Below, in pieces: positions 10,960 through 18,336 of a DNA stretch of 45,120 nt; positions within the stretch are counted from its first letter, which is position 1, and every line of letters begins with the position of its first letter. Source of the DNA: Verrucomicrobiota bacterium (lineage in GTDB: Bacteria > Verrucomicrobiota > Verrucomicrobiia > Limisphaerales > J093); the NCBI GenBank assembly GCA_029556615.1, contig JAKQDD010000090.1, positions 1-45,120 of the forward strand, written 5' to 3'. The translations under genes were made by a program, and so were the position numbers. The notes beneath the pieces were generated by a model. It saw only the letters and a program-made list of their open reading frames with translations. It was not told the origin of the DNA and did not search any database.

Positions 10960-10983
10960 CAGGCGCGAAGCAACAGGCTGTGG

Positions 10984-11005
10984 GGCGCGGCGGAAACGCC
11001 GCGCC
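10984..11005 (+). terminator. GAAA-tetraloop hairpin between LEA-like and kinase genes
   Basis: Perfect 9-nt arms GGCGCGGCG and CGCCGCGCC are closed by a GAAA tetraloop, 24 nt after the LEA-like gene stop. There is no T-run. It may partly terminate transcription or protect the upstream mRNA, separating the ABC/LEA genes from the kinase genes in expression. Confidence 0.5.
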
Positions 11006-11117
11006 TCGGCCGCCCTGAGACCGGAATCACGGGCAAGCCGGGTGTCGACAGGGGCCCCGAACGAAGGCGGGGCGCGATGGGGATCAAGGGTGCGGACAGA
11101 ACTGGATCGAGGTGGCT

Positions 11118-12797
11118 ATGGCCAAGCGAGTCAAAATCCGAATCATCGAGGGACCGCTGCGCGGCAAGGAACAGGGCATTCGGCTGGGCGACGGCCTGCG
11201 CATCGACGCCGGGCAAATCACGATCTCAGGACATGACGCGCTGGTCCTGGGCCGCGCGCGCGACTGTCAAGTCTGCCTGCCGGAGGACGATGGCCAGGTG
11301 TCCCGCCACCATTGCCTGCTCGAGGTCAATCCCCCCGATGTCCAGATTCGGGACTTCGGCAGCCTCAACGGCACGTTCGTCAACGGAGAGAAGATCGGCA
11401 GCCGCGACCAAGGCCAGACGCCCGAGGAAGGACAGCAGCGCAGCCATCGCATCGTCGGTCTCAAGGACGGCGACAAGGTCCGGGTCGGGGGAACCACCCT
11501 GGCCTTCACCACGGAGGCGGATGCGGTCTGCGACCGCTGTGGCAGCGACATTGCCCCCCAGGACCAGCCGGATTGCCGGTGGCTGGGCAAGACCTTCCTG
11601 TGCCGGTCCTGCCGACAACAGGAGGCGGACCGGGCGCAGGCCGGACCGCGGACCGCGTGTGCCGATTGCGGGCGAGCCATCGGCGCGGGCGGCGCCCGTT
11701 GGGGGGGGCGCCGCGGCGATGCCCACTACTGCCAGGACTGCTGGGCGTCCGGTCACCGGAACCAGGCGCCGGCGCGAGAGCGTCTGCGGCCGCCACCCGC
11801 CCAGTGCAAAAAGTGCGGCAAGAACGTCGAGGCGGAATTGGGGAAGGGCTGCCGGGGCGACTACATCTGTGAGGCCTGCAGACAGCAGGCCGAGGAAGAC
11901 CCGGCGGAGTTGCTGTACTGCATGCTCCGGGAGGCCGGCTTGATCGAGGCGGGCGCCGCCAAGCCCCGGGTTCCCGGCTACGACATCGGCGACCGGTTGG
12001 GGAAGGGGGGTTGCGGAGCGGTCTACCGGGCCGTCGAGAAGACCTCCGGGCGAACCGTCGCGGTCAAGGTCATGCTGGCCAAGGTGGCGGTGAGCCCCAA
12101 GGCGCGCGCCGATTTCCTGCGCGAGATCGAAACAACCCGGACCTTAAGCCATCCGAATGTCATCACGCTCATCACGCACGGGGCGGCAGGCGCCGTGTTT
12201 TACTTCGTGATGGAATACTGCCCCCAGGGAAGCGTCGGCGCCCTCATGAGCCGCCGCGGCGGCCGGTTGTCGCTGGCAGAGGCCGGGCCCCTGATCCTGC
12301 ATGCCCTTGAAGGGCTGGCCTATTGCCATCGTCAGGGGATTGTGCATCGCGATCTCAAGCCGGACAACATCCTCCTTCAGGAAACCGGCGGCCGCCTCGT
12401 CGCCAAGATCTCCGATCTCGGTCTCGCCAAGAGCTTCGAAACCGCCGGGTTCAGCGGGATGACCGTGACCGGCCAGTACGCCGGGACCTTCCAGTTCATG
12501 CCCCGCGAGCAGTTGACCCACTTCCGACACGTCAAGCCCGTGAGCGACGTCTGGAGCATGGCCGCCACCGTGTACCACATGCTGACGGGACGGCTCCCCC
12601 ATGATTTCCCGCCGTCCAAGGACCCGGGCGAAGTCGTCCTGCGCGGCGATGTCATCCCTGTGCGCCAGCGGGATCCGGCTCTCGAACCGCGGGTCGCCCA
12701 GGTGATTGACCGCGCCCTGGCTCCCAGGCCCGAGGACCGCTACCGGGACGGCGGTGAGCTGCGGCAGGCGTTTGCGGCCGCGCTGGGAGCCGGTTGA
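11118..12797 (+). CDS. FHA / triple zinc-ribbon / Ser-Thr protein kinase
   Basis: The 559-residue protein has three parts. The FHA domain (about 5-130) carries LGRARDCQVCL, the phosphothreonine-binding S-R-H-H (62-65) and GSLNGTFVNG (81-90). Three CxxC pairs of pairs follow: C138/C141 with C162/C165, C181/C184 with C205/C208, and C230/C233 with C251/C254, so three zinc ribbons are likely. The Hanks-type kinase (about 285-555) has the G-loop GKGGCG (295-300), K317 in VAVK, HRD (410-412) with KPDN, and DLG (433-435); the usual APE reads PRE in FMPREQ. All catalytic residues are present. There is no transmembrane segment. ATG 11118 has GAGG 5 nt upstream. PP2C and a second FHA-kinase follow. Confidence 0.9.
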   Translation: MAKRVKIRIIEGPLRGKEQGIRLGDGLRIDAGQITISGHDALVLGRARDCQVCLPEDDGQVSRHHCLLEVNPPDVQIRDFGSLNGTFVNGEKIGSRDQGQTPEEGQQRSHRIVGLKDGDKVRVGGTTLAFTTEADAVCDRCGSDIAPQDQPDCRWLGKTFLCRSCRQQEADRAQAGPRTACADCGRAIGAGGARWGGRRGDAHYCQDCWASGHRNQAPARERLRPPPAQCKKCGKNVEAELGKGCRGDYICEACRQQAEEDPAELLYCMLREAGLIEAGAAKPRVPGYDIGDRLGKGGCGAVYRAVEKTSGRTVAVKVMLAKVAVSPKARADFLREIETTRTLSHPNVITLITHGAAGAVFYFVMEYCPQGSVGALMSRRGGRLSLAEAGPLILHALEGLAYCHRQGIVHRDLKPDNILLQETGGRLVAKISDLGLAKSFETAGFSGMTVTGQYAGTFQFMPREQLTHFRHVKPVSDVWSMAATVYHMLTGRLPHDFPPSKDPGEVVLRGDVIPVRQRDPALEPRVAQVIDRALAPRPEDRYRDGGELRQAFAAALGAG

Positions 12798-12819
12798 GCC
12801 AACGACCCATTCCCCGAGC

Positions 12820-13644
12820 ATGAACCCAACGACCGTGAGCACGATCCCGCAGCCATCCAGTCCGCCAGAACCGGTTGCCCCGCTGTCGGTTTCCGCAGCC
12901 GGTTTCACCAGCATCGGATACGTCCGCCGGAGAAACGAGGACGCGTTTGTCATCGATGAAACCATCGGTCTGTTTGTTGTCTCGGATGGCATGGGCGGCC
13001 TCCAGGGGGGGGACGTGGCCTCCCGCCTTGTGACCGCCGCCCTGCCGCCCCTGCTGAGGCAGGCCCTGGCGCAGGAGACCGCCGCCACAGCGCCGGGGAT
13101 ACGCGCCCTGCTGCAGGAGAAGCTGTGGCTCCTGAGCCAGGCCATCTGTCAGCAGGGCGCCAGGCATCCCATGGCCGAGGGCATGGGGGCGACGGTGGTC
13201 CTGGCTCTGTGGACGCACGGCGGATTGCACGTGGCCCACCTGGGCGACAGCCGCGCCTACTTGTATCGCGAGGGACGCCTTCGCCAGTTGACGAACGATC
13301 ATTCGGTGGTGGCCCTCTTGCTGCGCGAAGGCGAAATCAGCCGCCGGGAGGCCAGGGTTCATCCGGCCCGGGGGCAGTTGACCCGCTACATGGGCATGCC
13401 CGAGCCGGCGCGGAGCGATGTCCGCAGCCTCGAGCCGCGCTCGGGAGACCGGCTGGTGCTCTGCAGCGACGGCCTCTTTGGCATGATCTCCAACCGGGCG
13501 ATACGTCGTGTCCTCGAGGCCAACCCGTCCCCTGAAGCCGCCTGCCGCGCGTTGGTGGACGCCGCCGATCGCGCGGGAGGATGCGACAACACGACGGTGA
13601 TCGTCGTCCATTTCACCCGCCCGCCCGCCGGGGTCTCCTCGTGA
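12820..13644 (+). CDS. PP2C-family Ser/Thr protein phosphatase
   Basis: The 274-residue protein is a soluble metal-dependent phosphatase of the PPM/PP2C family, expected to reverse phosphorylation by the preceding kinase. Diagnostic motifs are RRRNEDAF (36-43), DGMGG (56-60), EGMGATVV, HLGDSRAYLY, TNDHS, CSDGLFGMI and DNTTVIVV, so the metal-binding aspartates are intact. A proline-rich stretch of about 25 residues precedes the catalytic core. ATG 12820 lies 22 nt after the kinase stop; the longer open frame overlaps the kinase and is rejected. It is followed by the pseudokinase gene after 18 nt, consistent with one operon. Confidence 0.93.
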   Translation: MNPTTVSTIPQPSSPPEPVAPLSVSAAGFTSIGYVRRRNEDAFVIDETIGLFVVSDGMGGLQGGDVASRLVTAALPPLLRQALAQETAATAPGIRALLQEKLWLLSQAICQQGARHPMAEGMGATVVLALWTHGGLHVAHLGDSRAYLYREGRLRQLTNDHSVVALLLREGEISRREARVHPARGQLTRYMGMPEPARSDVRSLEPRSGDRLVLCSDGLFGMISNRAIRRVLEANPSPEAACRALVDAADRAGGCDNTTVIVVHFTRPPAGVSS

Positions 13645-13662
13645 TCCCGTGATGATCTCCCC

Positions 13663-15051
13663 ATGTCGTGTCGTCTCCAATTGCGGGTGATCGAGGGGCC
13701 CATGAAAGGTCGGACGTTCACGTTCGACCAGGACGAACAGGTCACCTTCGGCCGTTCCACAGACTGCGGGAAAGGGGAGCTCCCGCGGACGGATCCCTAT
13801 CTCTCGCGCCACCATTTCGTCCTCGAGATCTGCGCGCCGCGCGTCGCGGTGCGCGACCTCGGCAGCACGCACGGGACCTTCGTCAACGGGGTCCGATGCC
13901 CCGCGCCCCCTGCTTCCGGGATGGCCGGTCCCGCCGTCGAACTGCAGGATCGCGATATCCTCGGCGTCGGCGAAATGCGACTCGAGGTGAACCTGCAACG
14001 GGCCGTCGACGGCGTTTCGCCGCCCCGGGCCGGTGAGGGGCCAGCCGAACCGCCGATCGAGCCCCCGATCCCTTCCCCGCCGGAGGAACTCCCCGCTCCC
14101 AGCCCGCTCCGGCCCGCGGCCGAGGACCGGGGGGTTCCGGGAGGCATGGTGTTGCACCATGCCGCGGGTCCTCCGGAGATCGAGGGCTTCGACATCCTGC
14201 AACGCCTCGGACGAAGCGGGCTGGGCTCGTCCTTCCTGTGCCGGCACCGTCCCAGCGGGCGAACAACCGTCGTCAAGATCGTCCGCTCCCGCCAGCCGGC
14301 AGAAGGCCGGATGCTGCACCTGCTCCGCGAGGCGCTCGCCACGCTGTGCGGACTCCGCCACGAAGGCCTCGCCAGCGTCTGGGACTACGGCGTCTCGGAT
14401 TTCGCTGCGGCGGGCTGGGGATTCTGTCTGGAGATCGAGTACTGCGAGGCCGGCAGCGTCCAACGGGCGGCAGAGGAGAAAGGCGGGCGGCTGCCGGCCT
14501 ATGAAGTCCACGACATGATGCGCGGCAGCCTGTTGGGCCTCGCTTATGCCCATGCCCTGAACGTCGTCCACGGCAACCTCAAACCCACCAACATCCTCCT
14601 GGCGCGCTCCCCCTCCGGCGCCTCGGCCAAGGTCAGTGATTTCGCCCTGCGCCGCATCCTCGAGCGCGTTCTCCTGACAGCGGAGACCTCGGACGACTAC
14701 GAAGTCGCCAATCTGCCCTTCATGTCGCCGGAGCAAGTCCGCCATGCCGGTTGCCTGGCCCAGTCAGCCGACGTCTGGAGTGCTGCCGCGGTCTACTACT
14801 TCCTGCTCACAGGGCAGCCTCCCCGAAACGTGCCGAAGAACCAGGAGCCGCGCGTCGCGGCAATCGAGAATCCGGCCATCCCCATCCGGGAACGCTACGG
14901 TGCCGTTCCCCGCGGCCTCGAGGACCTGCTCGAGATGATTGACACGGCCCTCGGGGTCGGCCCCCAACCGCCGTTCGTCAACGCCGTCGAGTTCTGGGAG
15001 CGTTTCCGCGGCATCCCCCGGCCGCCGGTCGTCATCGTGGGCAGTCGCTGA
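13663..15051 (+). CDS. FHA-domain pseudokinase
   Basis: The 462-residue protein pairs an FHA domain (about 1-112: VTFGRSTDCGKGEL, phosphothreonine-binding SRHH at 48-51, GSTHGTFVNG at 67-76) with a kinase fold (about 172-450) across a proline-rich linker (about 120-150). The kinase fold keeps the VVK lysine (K205) and the SPEQ/DVWS core. HRD is replaced by HGN (303-305), losing the catalytic aspartate and preceding arginine, and DFG reads DFA (326-328). It is therefore predicted inactive or very weakly active, serving as a scaffold that reads phosphothreonine on partners. It resembles the active FHA kinase upstream (shared LRVIEGP-like start), which suggests duplication and decay. The start at ATG 13663 has a weak ribosome site. 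Confidence 0.9.
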   Translation: MSCRLQLRVIEGPMKGRTFTFDQDEQVTFGRSTDCGKGELPRTDPYLSRHHFVLEICAPRVAVRDLGSTHGTFVNGVRCPAPPASGMAGPAVELQDRDILGVGEMRLEVNLQRAVDGVSPPRAGEGPAEPPIEPPIPSPPEELPAPSPLRPAAEDRGVPGGMVLHHAAGPPEIEGFDILQRLGRSGLGSSFLCRHRPSGRTTVVKIVRSRQPAEGRMLHLLREALATLCGLRHEGLASVWDYGVSDFAAAGWGFCLEIEYCEAGSVQRAAEEKGGRLPAYEVHDMMRGSLLGLAYAHALNVVHGNLKPTNILLARSPSGASAKVSDFALRRILERVLLTAETSDDYEVANLPFMSPEQVRHAGCLAQSADVWSAAAVYYFLLTGQPPRNVPKNQEPRVAAIENPAIPIRERYGAVPRGLEDLLEMIDTALGVGPQPPFVNAVEFWERFRGIPRPPVVIVGSR

Positions 15052-15135
15052 AGGCCCGCGGCGCGAGCAGCCCAAGGGAAGCGATCGCAGGCAGGCTCAC
15101 TGTCGAAGCCCGCAGCAACCGCTTGCCGGAGGGGA

Positions 15136-15894
15136 TCACAGTCTGTCCGGGATCTCGTTCCGCCGCAGCTTTCGCTTCGGCGCGGGTCCGGACCGAGGCG
15201 TCGGTGGAACCGTGGAAGGCCCCGCAGGAACCGCTGAAGCCGCGGGATGCAAGCCCCCGCACCGTCGGCGCCAGAATCGCAGGAGCCCGTACGCCGAGCC
15301 CGCCCCGAAGAGATGCGCGGCATGGGCCACCGTACCCCCTTCCTCGGGAGCGACGGCAAGGTACAATTCCACCGCGCCCAGGATGAGCACCGCATGCCGC
15401 ATCGGGATCGGGAAGAAATACAGCAAGAGACGCTTGTCGGGATTGAAGACCGCCTGCGCCACCAGGATGCCGAAGATGACCCCCGAGTATCCCATGACAA
15501 TGTGTCCCTGGCCCCGATCCAGCACCAGAAAGCCCGCCATCCCGCAGACTGCCGACGTGATCGACAGGACGATGTAGCGGCGCCTGCCCAGGATGCCCTC
15601 GATGTCGGGCCCCAGCATCCACAACGACAGCATGTTGAACAGCAGATGGTAGACATTCGCGTGAAGAAGCGGTGCCGTGACCCACTGGAAGAGCCAGTGC
15701 CGCTCGACAACACCCGCATACGAAAGCCCCAGACACGCAACCAAGTCTCCCCGGTCCACAATCCGCAGCGCCGTCGCCAGCCCGGTCCCCGCAAAGAACA
15801 CGACACACACCCCCACCATGAACAACGAAAGGCTGTGCCGCGATCGACGCCACAGCGACTCGAAGACCTGCTGGATCGGCACCGGAGTGTTCAT
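15136..15894 (-). CDS. Rhomboid-family intramembrane serine protease
   Basis: Rhomboids cleave within or next to membrane helices of their substrates. This 252-residue protein has about six hydrophobic helices, HLLFNM (83-88), the nucleophile motif GYSG with S137, and AHAAHLFG with the catalytic H194, so it is expected to be active. The C-terminal about 40 residues are proline- and basic-rich and cytoplasmic. ATG 15894 lies 4 nt after the stop of the upstream toxin-like gene, indicating translational coupling. It converges on the FHA pseudokinase gene across 84 nt, where I see no clear terminator. Confidence 0.9.
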   Translation of the reverse strand: MNTPVPIQQVFESLWRRSRHSLSLFMVGVCVVFFAGTGLATALRIVDRGDLVACLGLSYAGVVERHWLFQWVTAPLLHANVYHLLFNMLSLWMLGPDIEGILGRRRYIVLSITSAVCGMAGFLVLDRGQGHIVMGYSGVIFGILVAQAVFNPDKRLLLYFFPIPMRHAVLILGAVELYLAVAPEEGGTVAHAAHLFGAGSAYGLLRFWRRRCGGLHPAASAVPAGPSTVPPTPRSGPAPKRKLRRNEIPDRL

Positions 15895-15898
15895 GGCT

Positions 15899-17608
15899 TC
15901 ATTTGGGCTCCACGCGCCCGTCCAGGTAGATCCGCCAGCCCTTGTCGGCGTTGTCACGCGCGCTGTAATCGTAATGGTCCGCGTGATCGGTTGCGTTAAA
16001 ATGAGGCCGGAAACTGTCCTTGGTGTCCGGGTTGTACCACGCCCCCTCGCCGCTGCCCGGCGGCCCGTTGCCGCGCCACTCATAGCCCGGCCCCGGCGGC
16101 TTCGAGGGGTCCTTCGGAGGCCGGCCATCGCCGAAGAGCTTGTTGAGCATTTCGAGCAGTTTGTCCAGCATTCCCTTGGGCGAGGAAGGGCCCTTGCCCG
16201 GCTTGCCTCCGCTCTTGTCGCCGTCGTCTGCGCCGTTGCCGCCGCTGCCCTTCGAAGCCAGAACCACCCGGGCGGCGGCTTCCGGCGACGGGGCCACCGT
16301 GACTCCGTTCCCGGCACTGCAGGCCGCGAGGTACTCACCCAAACTGCGGGAGAGTTGGGCGCGGAACAGTCGTTCGTACTGCTGCTGCGATTCCCTCGCG
16401 TTCGCTGATTCACCAAGCCGAAGTCCGGAGCTGGCGACCAGCAGGTAATAGCCCAGGTCCCGCTCGCCCAGCAGACTCCCGATGCCGAGCGTCCGCGCGC
16501 TGCGCAGCCGGCCGAGGTCCCCTTCCGTCATCGTCTTGCCCAACTCGTGCCATTGGCTGGCGGTGAGATACCCCTCCGCCGGAAGGGACTCGAGGTGCTT
16601 GCCGCCAACGAACAGGATGGGACAAGGGCGCAACCGCATTTGGGCCAGGAGCGTCTGCGTGATGGCGGAGTTGCGAGACGCCACCGTCACGGGCCAGGCC
16701 GCGAGATCGACGGGATTGAGCGATTGCTGGAGACGAGTCCACACCTGCGCACTGATCCGATACAACACCGGGTCCTCGGTGCCGACGGTCGGAATGCCCC
16801 GCTGATGCTTCCATTCGAAGGCCACGTAGCCGGGTATCAGGTAGGTGCTGAGGACTCTCCGGATCATGGACTCATCCGGGCGGGATTCCGCCGATACCAA
16901 AGGACGCACCGCCAGGGGCTGGAAGGCAGGCCATCCCTCCGCCAGAAAAACAGCCTGCCCCCCGCCCTGCAAGACCCGGTTCTCCGCAAACAACGAGCCG
17001 AGTCCCTCGAACAAGGCGTATTGGCCCTCGGCGTCAGCATGCGCTTCCTCGATGATGAGCACCCGGCGGGAACACGCCTCCTCGGAGCGCCCAGCCAGGA
17101 TCAGGTGCGCCTGGGTCTTGGCCGACAGCTGGAGCTGCAACGGCCCCAGATCCAGGACCCGCCCCCGGGGCCGATGAAAGAGGAAGGCGCCCCTGACCGC
17201 CGAGACCGGACTCGCGGGCGTCGATACGACGGCGTCCTTCAGCGCGCCGGCTTGAGCCGCCAGGTGATGACGCAGCACCAGCCACGTGATCGGCGGGGTG
17301 AACCGCGCCGACCAACGGTCCGGCACCGGGGTCTCGGCGCCCATGAGGAATTCGCCCCAGGCCGTGACGTCGATCGTGACGGCCTGTGTATCGCGGCCGG
17401 TCTCGACCGTGAACCTCATCAAGACCACTTCATTCTCGGCAAAGACCCGATCGAGTCGCGCACAGCCCTCGATCCCTTCCAGAGCCGAGCTCTCTGACAC
17501 ATTGCCCGAGGCCCAGCCGAGCCGCGGGCCCGGCAACACCATGACCCCGGCGCACAGCACCGCCACGGCGCGAAGCCGCGCCGCCGACCGCCACCAACGG
17601 ATCTTCAT
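15899..17608 (-). CDS. Secreted TIKI/ChaN-like protein with toxin-like C-terminus
   Basis: The 569-residue protein has a signal peptide (about 1-34). The region around RRVLIIEEAHADAEGQYAL resembles the I-x-[DE]-x-H-x-x-x-x-x-Q strand-loop of TIKI/ChaN-superfamily proteins; this is a motif resemblance only. A low-complexity Gly/Ser/Lys linker (SGGNGADDGDKSGGKPGKG) follows. The final about 70 residues (GPGYEWRG ... GAWYNPDTKDS ... HADHYDYSARD ... GWRIYLDGRVEPK) look like the small C-terminal toxin domain often annotated as polymorphic toxin type 37. No immunity gene is evident; the next gene, 4 nt away, is a rhomboid protease. ATG 17608 has AAGG upstream. Export is likely, but toxin activity is inferred from sequence memory and not established. 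Confidence 0.7.
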   Translation of the reverse strand: MKIRWWRSAARLRAVAVLCAGVMVLPGPRLGWASGNVSESSALEGIEGCARLDRVFAENEVVLMRFTVETGRDTQAVTIDVTAWGEFLMGAETPVPDRWSARFTPPITWLVLRHHLAAQAGALKDAVVSTPASPVSAVRGAFLFHRPRGRVLDLGPLQLQLSAKTQAHLILAGRSEEACSRRVLIIEEAHADAEGQYALFEGLGSLFAENRVLQGGGQAVFLAEGWPAFQPLAVRPLVSAESRPDESMIRRVLSTYLIPGYVAFEWKHQRGIPTVGTEDPVLYRISAQVWTRLQQSLNPVDLAAWPVTVASRNSAITQTLLAQMRLRPCPILFVGGKHLESLPAEGYLTASQWHELGKTMTEGDLGRLRSARTLGIGSLLGERDLGYYLLVASSGLRLGESANARESQQQYERLFRAQLSRSLGEYLAACSAGNGVTVAPSPEAAARVVLASKGSGGNGADDGDKSGGKPGKGPSSPKGMLDKLLEMLNKLFGDGRPPKDPSKPPGPGYEWRGNGPPGSGEGAWYNPDTKDSFRPHFNATDHADHYDYSARDNADKGWRIYLDGRVEPK

Positions 17609-17689
17609 ATCACGCCTTTCGTTCGTGCCTCTGCCCACTGCCAAGGCCGCACCCGGCCAGACAACCGACGGCCTCTACTGTTGCTTACA

Positions 17690-17801
17690 CGGTTCTCCCC
17701 GGGAGGCTGCACGCCGGGCCCGCCAATCGAGCCCGTTGGCGGGGCTCTTGGGCAACAACGAGCGCCGAGCCGATGATGGAAGTTCGAGCCGCAGGTGTTA
17801 G
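17690..17801 (+). pseudogene. Remnant: duplicated 3' end of the 110-aa gene
   Basis: Reading on the plus strand, this stretch encodes ARRARQSSPLAGLLGNNER, nearly the same as the C-terminus of the intact gene at 17864-18196 (ARRLRQSSPLAGLLGNNER). The N-terminal part of the protein is missing upstream, so only the tail survives. It lies between the toxin-like gene's start and the intact gene. Confidence 0.6.
17721..17771 (+). repeat. Direct repeat copy 1 (about 51 nt)
   Basis: The repeat is identical to 18113-18163 except for one base near the end (G at 17767, A at 18159). It contains two overlapping inverted repeats: CGCCAA/TTGGCG (17721-17726 with 17736-17741) and GAGCCC/GGGCTC (17729-17734 with 17742-17747), which cannot easily form together. 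Confidence 0.85.
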
Positions 17802-17863
17802 GCCAGAATCCGGAATGCGACAATCCGCTGGTCAGAATCCAATCCGGGAGCTAGTTTCCGACC

Positions 17864-18196
17864 ATGTTCGCCCGCCGCGACCACCCTGGGATCGACCGGC
17901 GCAACGCGGCGCAAGACCGGCGCGTGGCCGCAAAGCTCCGGCGACATCCGCGGCTGCTTCGACGCGTGCGCGCTGACTTGCGACGCTGGATGGCACGCGA
18001 CGGCGCTGGGGTCCGGCCTGTATTTCAGGAATGGCACGCGATCTTGCATCGGCTCCGCGCTCGCGAAATCGCTGCGTTTCTCTGTAGCGAGACTCCCATG
18101 GCCCGGCGGCTCCGCCAATCGAGCCCGTTGGCGGGGCTCTTGGGCAACAACGAGCGCCAAGCCATACGCCGTAACCATGAGAAGGCGGGAGCTTGA
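17864..18196 (+). CDS. Small hypothetical protein with SSPLAGLL tail motif
   Basis: The 110-residue basic, soluble protein has no signal peptide. Its pattern (LRRHPRLLRRVRADLRRW ... VFQEWHAIL ... ARRLRQSSPLAGLLGNNER) matches a bacterial family I recall only as short uncharacterised proteins ending in LRQSSPFAGVL-x-x-x-ER, some found near toxin-antitoxin-like nucleotidyltransferases. The recall of that context is not firm. An AbiEii-like gene lies 1.6 kb downstream. Its 3' end is duplicated at 17690-17801. The ATG at 17864 lacks a good Shine-Dalgarno. Confidence 0.6.
   Translation: MFARRDHPGIDRRNAAQDRRVAAKLRRHPRLLRRVRADLRRWMARDGAGVRPVFQEWHAILHRLRAREIAAFLCSETPMARRLRQSSPLAGLLGNNERQAIRRNHEKAGA
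18113..18163 (+). repeat. Direct repeat copy 2 (about 51 nt), inside a gene
   Basis: This is the second copy, 392 nt after the first, and it forms codons for the QSSPLAGLLGNNER segment of the 110-aa protein. The sequences diverge immediately upstream of the repeat, so the duplicated unit is short. Confidence 0.85.
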
Positions 18197-18336
18197 GCAG
18201 ATTGCGCTTGGCGGACCCGCGCCAGACCCGGGTGCGCCTTCGTCGGGTCCCGGACCAACGGGCGCGCGCGCGGTTGCGTTCCCGTCTTCAGGCGGTCTTG
18301 GACGACCTTCGATCGTGCGGTTGAGACCCCGCAGGA

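Noticed and set aside
12652..14745. 697-residue open frame on the minus strand
   Set aside because: It is antisense to PP2C and the pseudokinase, both of which have clear motifs.
11118..15051. TerY-type phosphorylation triad
   Set aside because: A kinase with zinc ribbons and a PP2C are present, but no von Willebrand A-domain TerY gene is seen.
17721..17747. H-type pseudoknot from the two overlapping inverted repeats
   Set aside because: The third loop would have zero length across a 6-bp stem, so the stems are better seen as alternatives.
17721..18163. The 51-nt direct repeat as a CRISPR array
   Set aside because: Only two copies exist, 392 nt apart, with an ORF between and no regular spacers.
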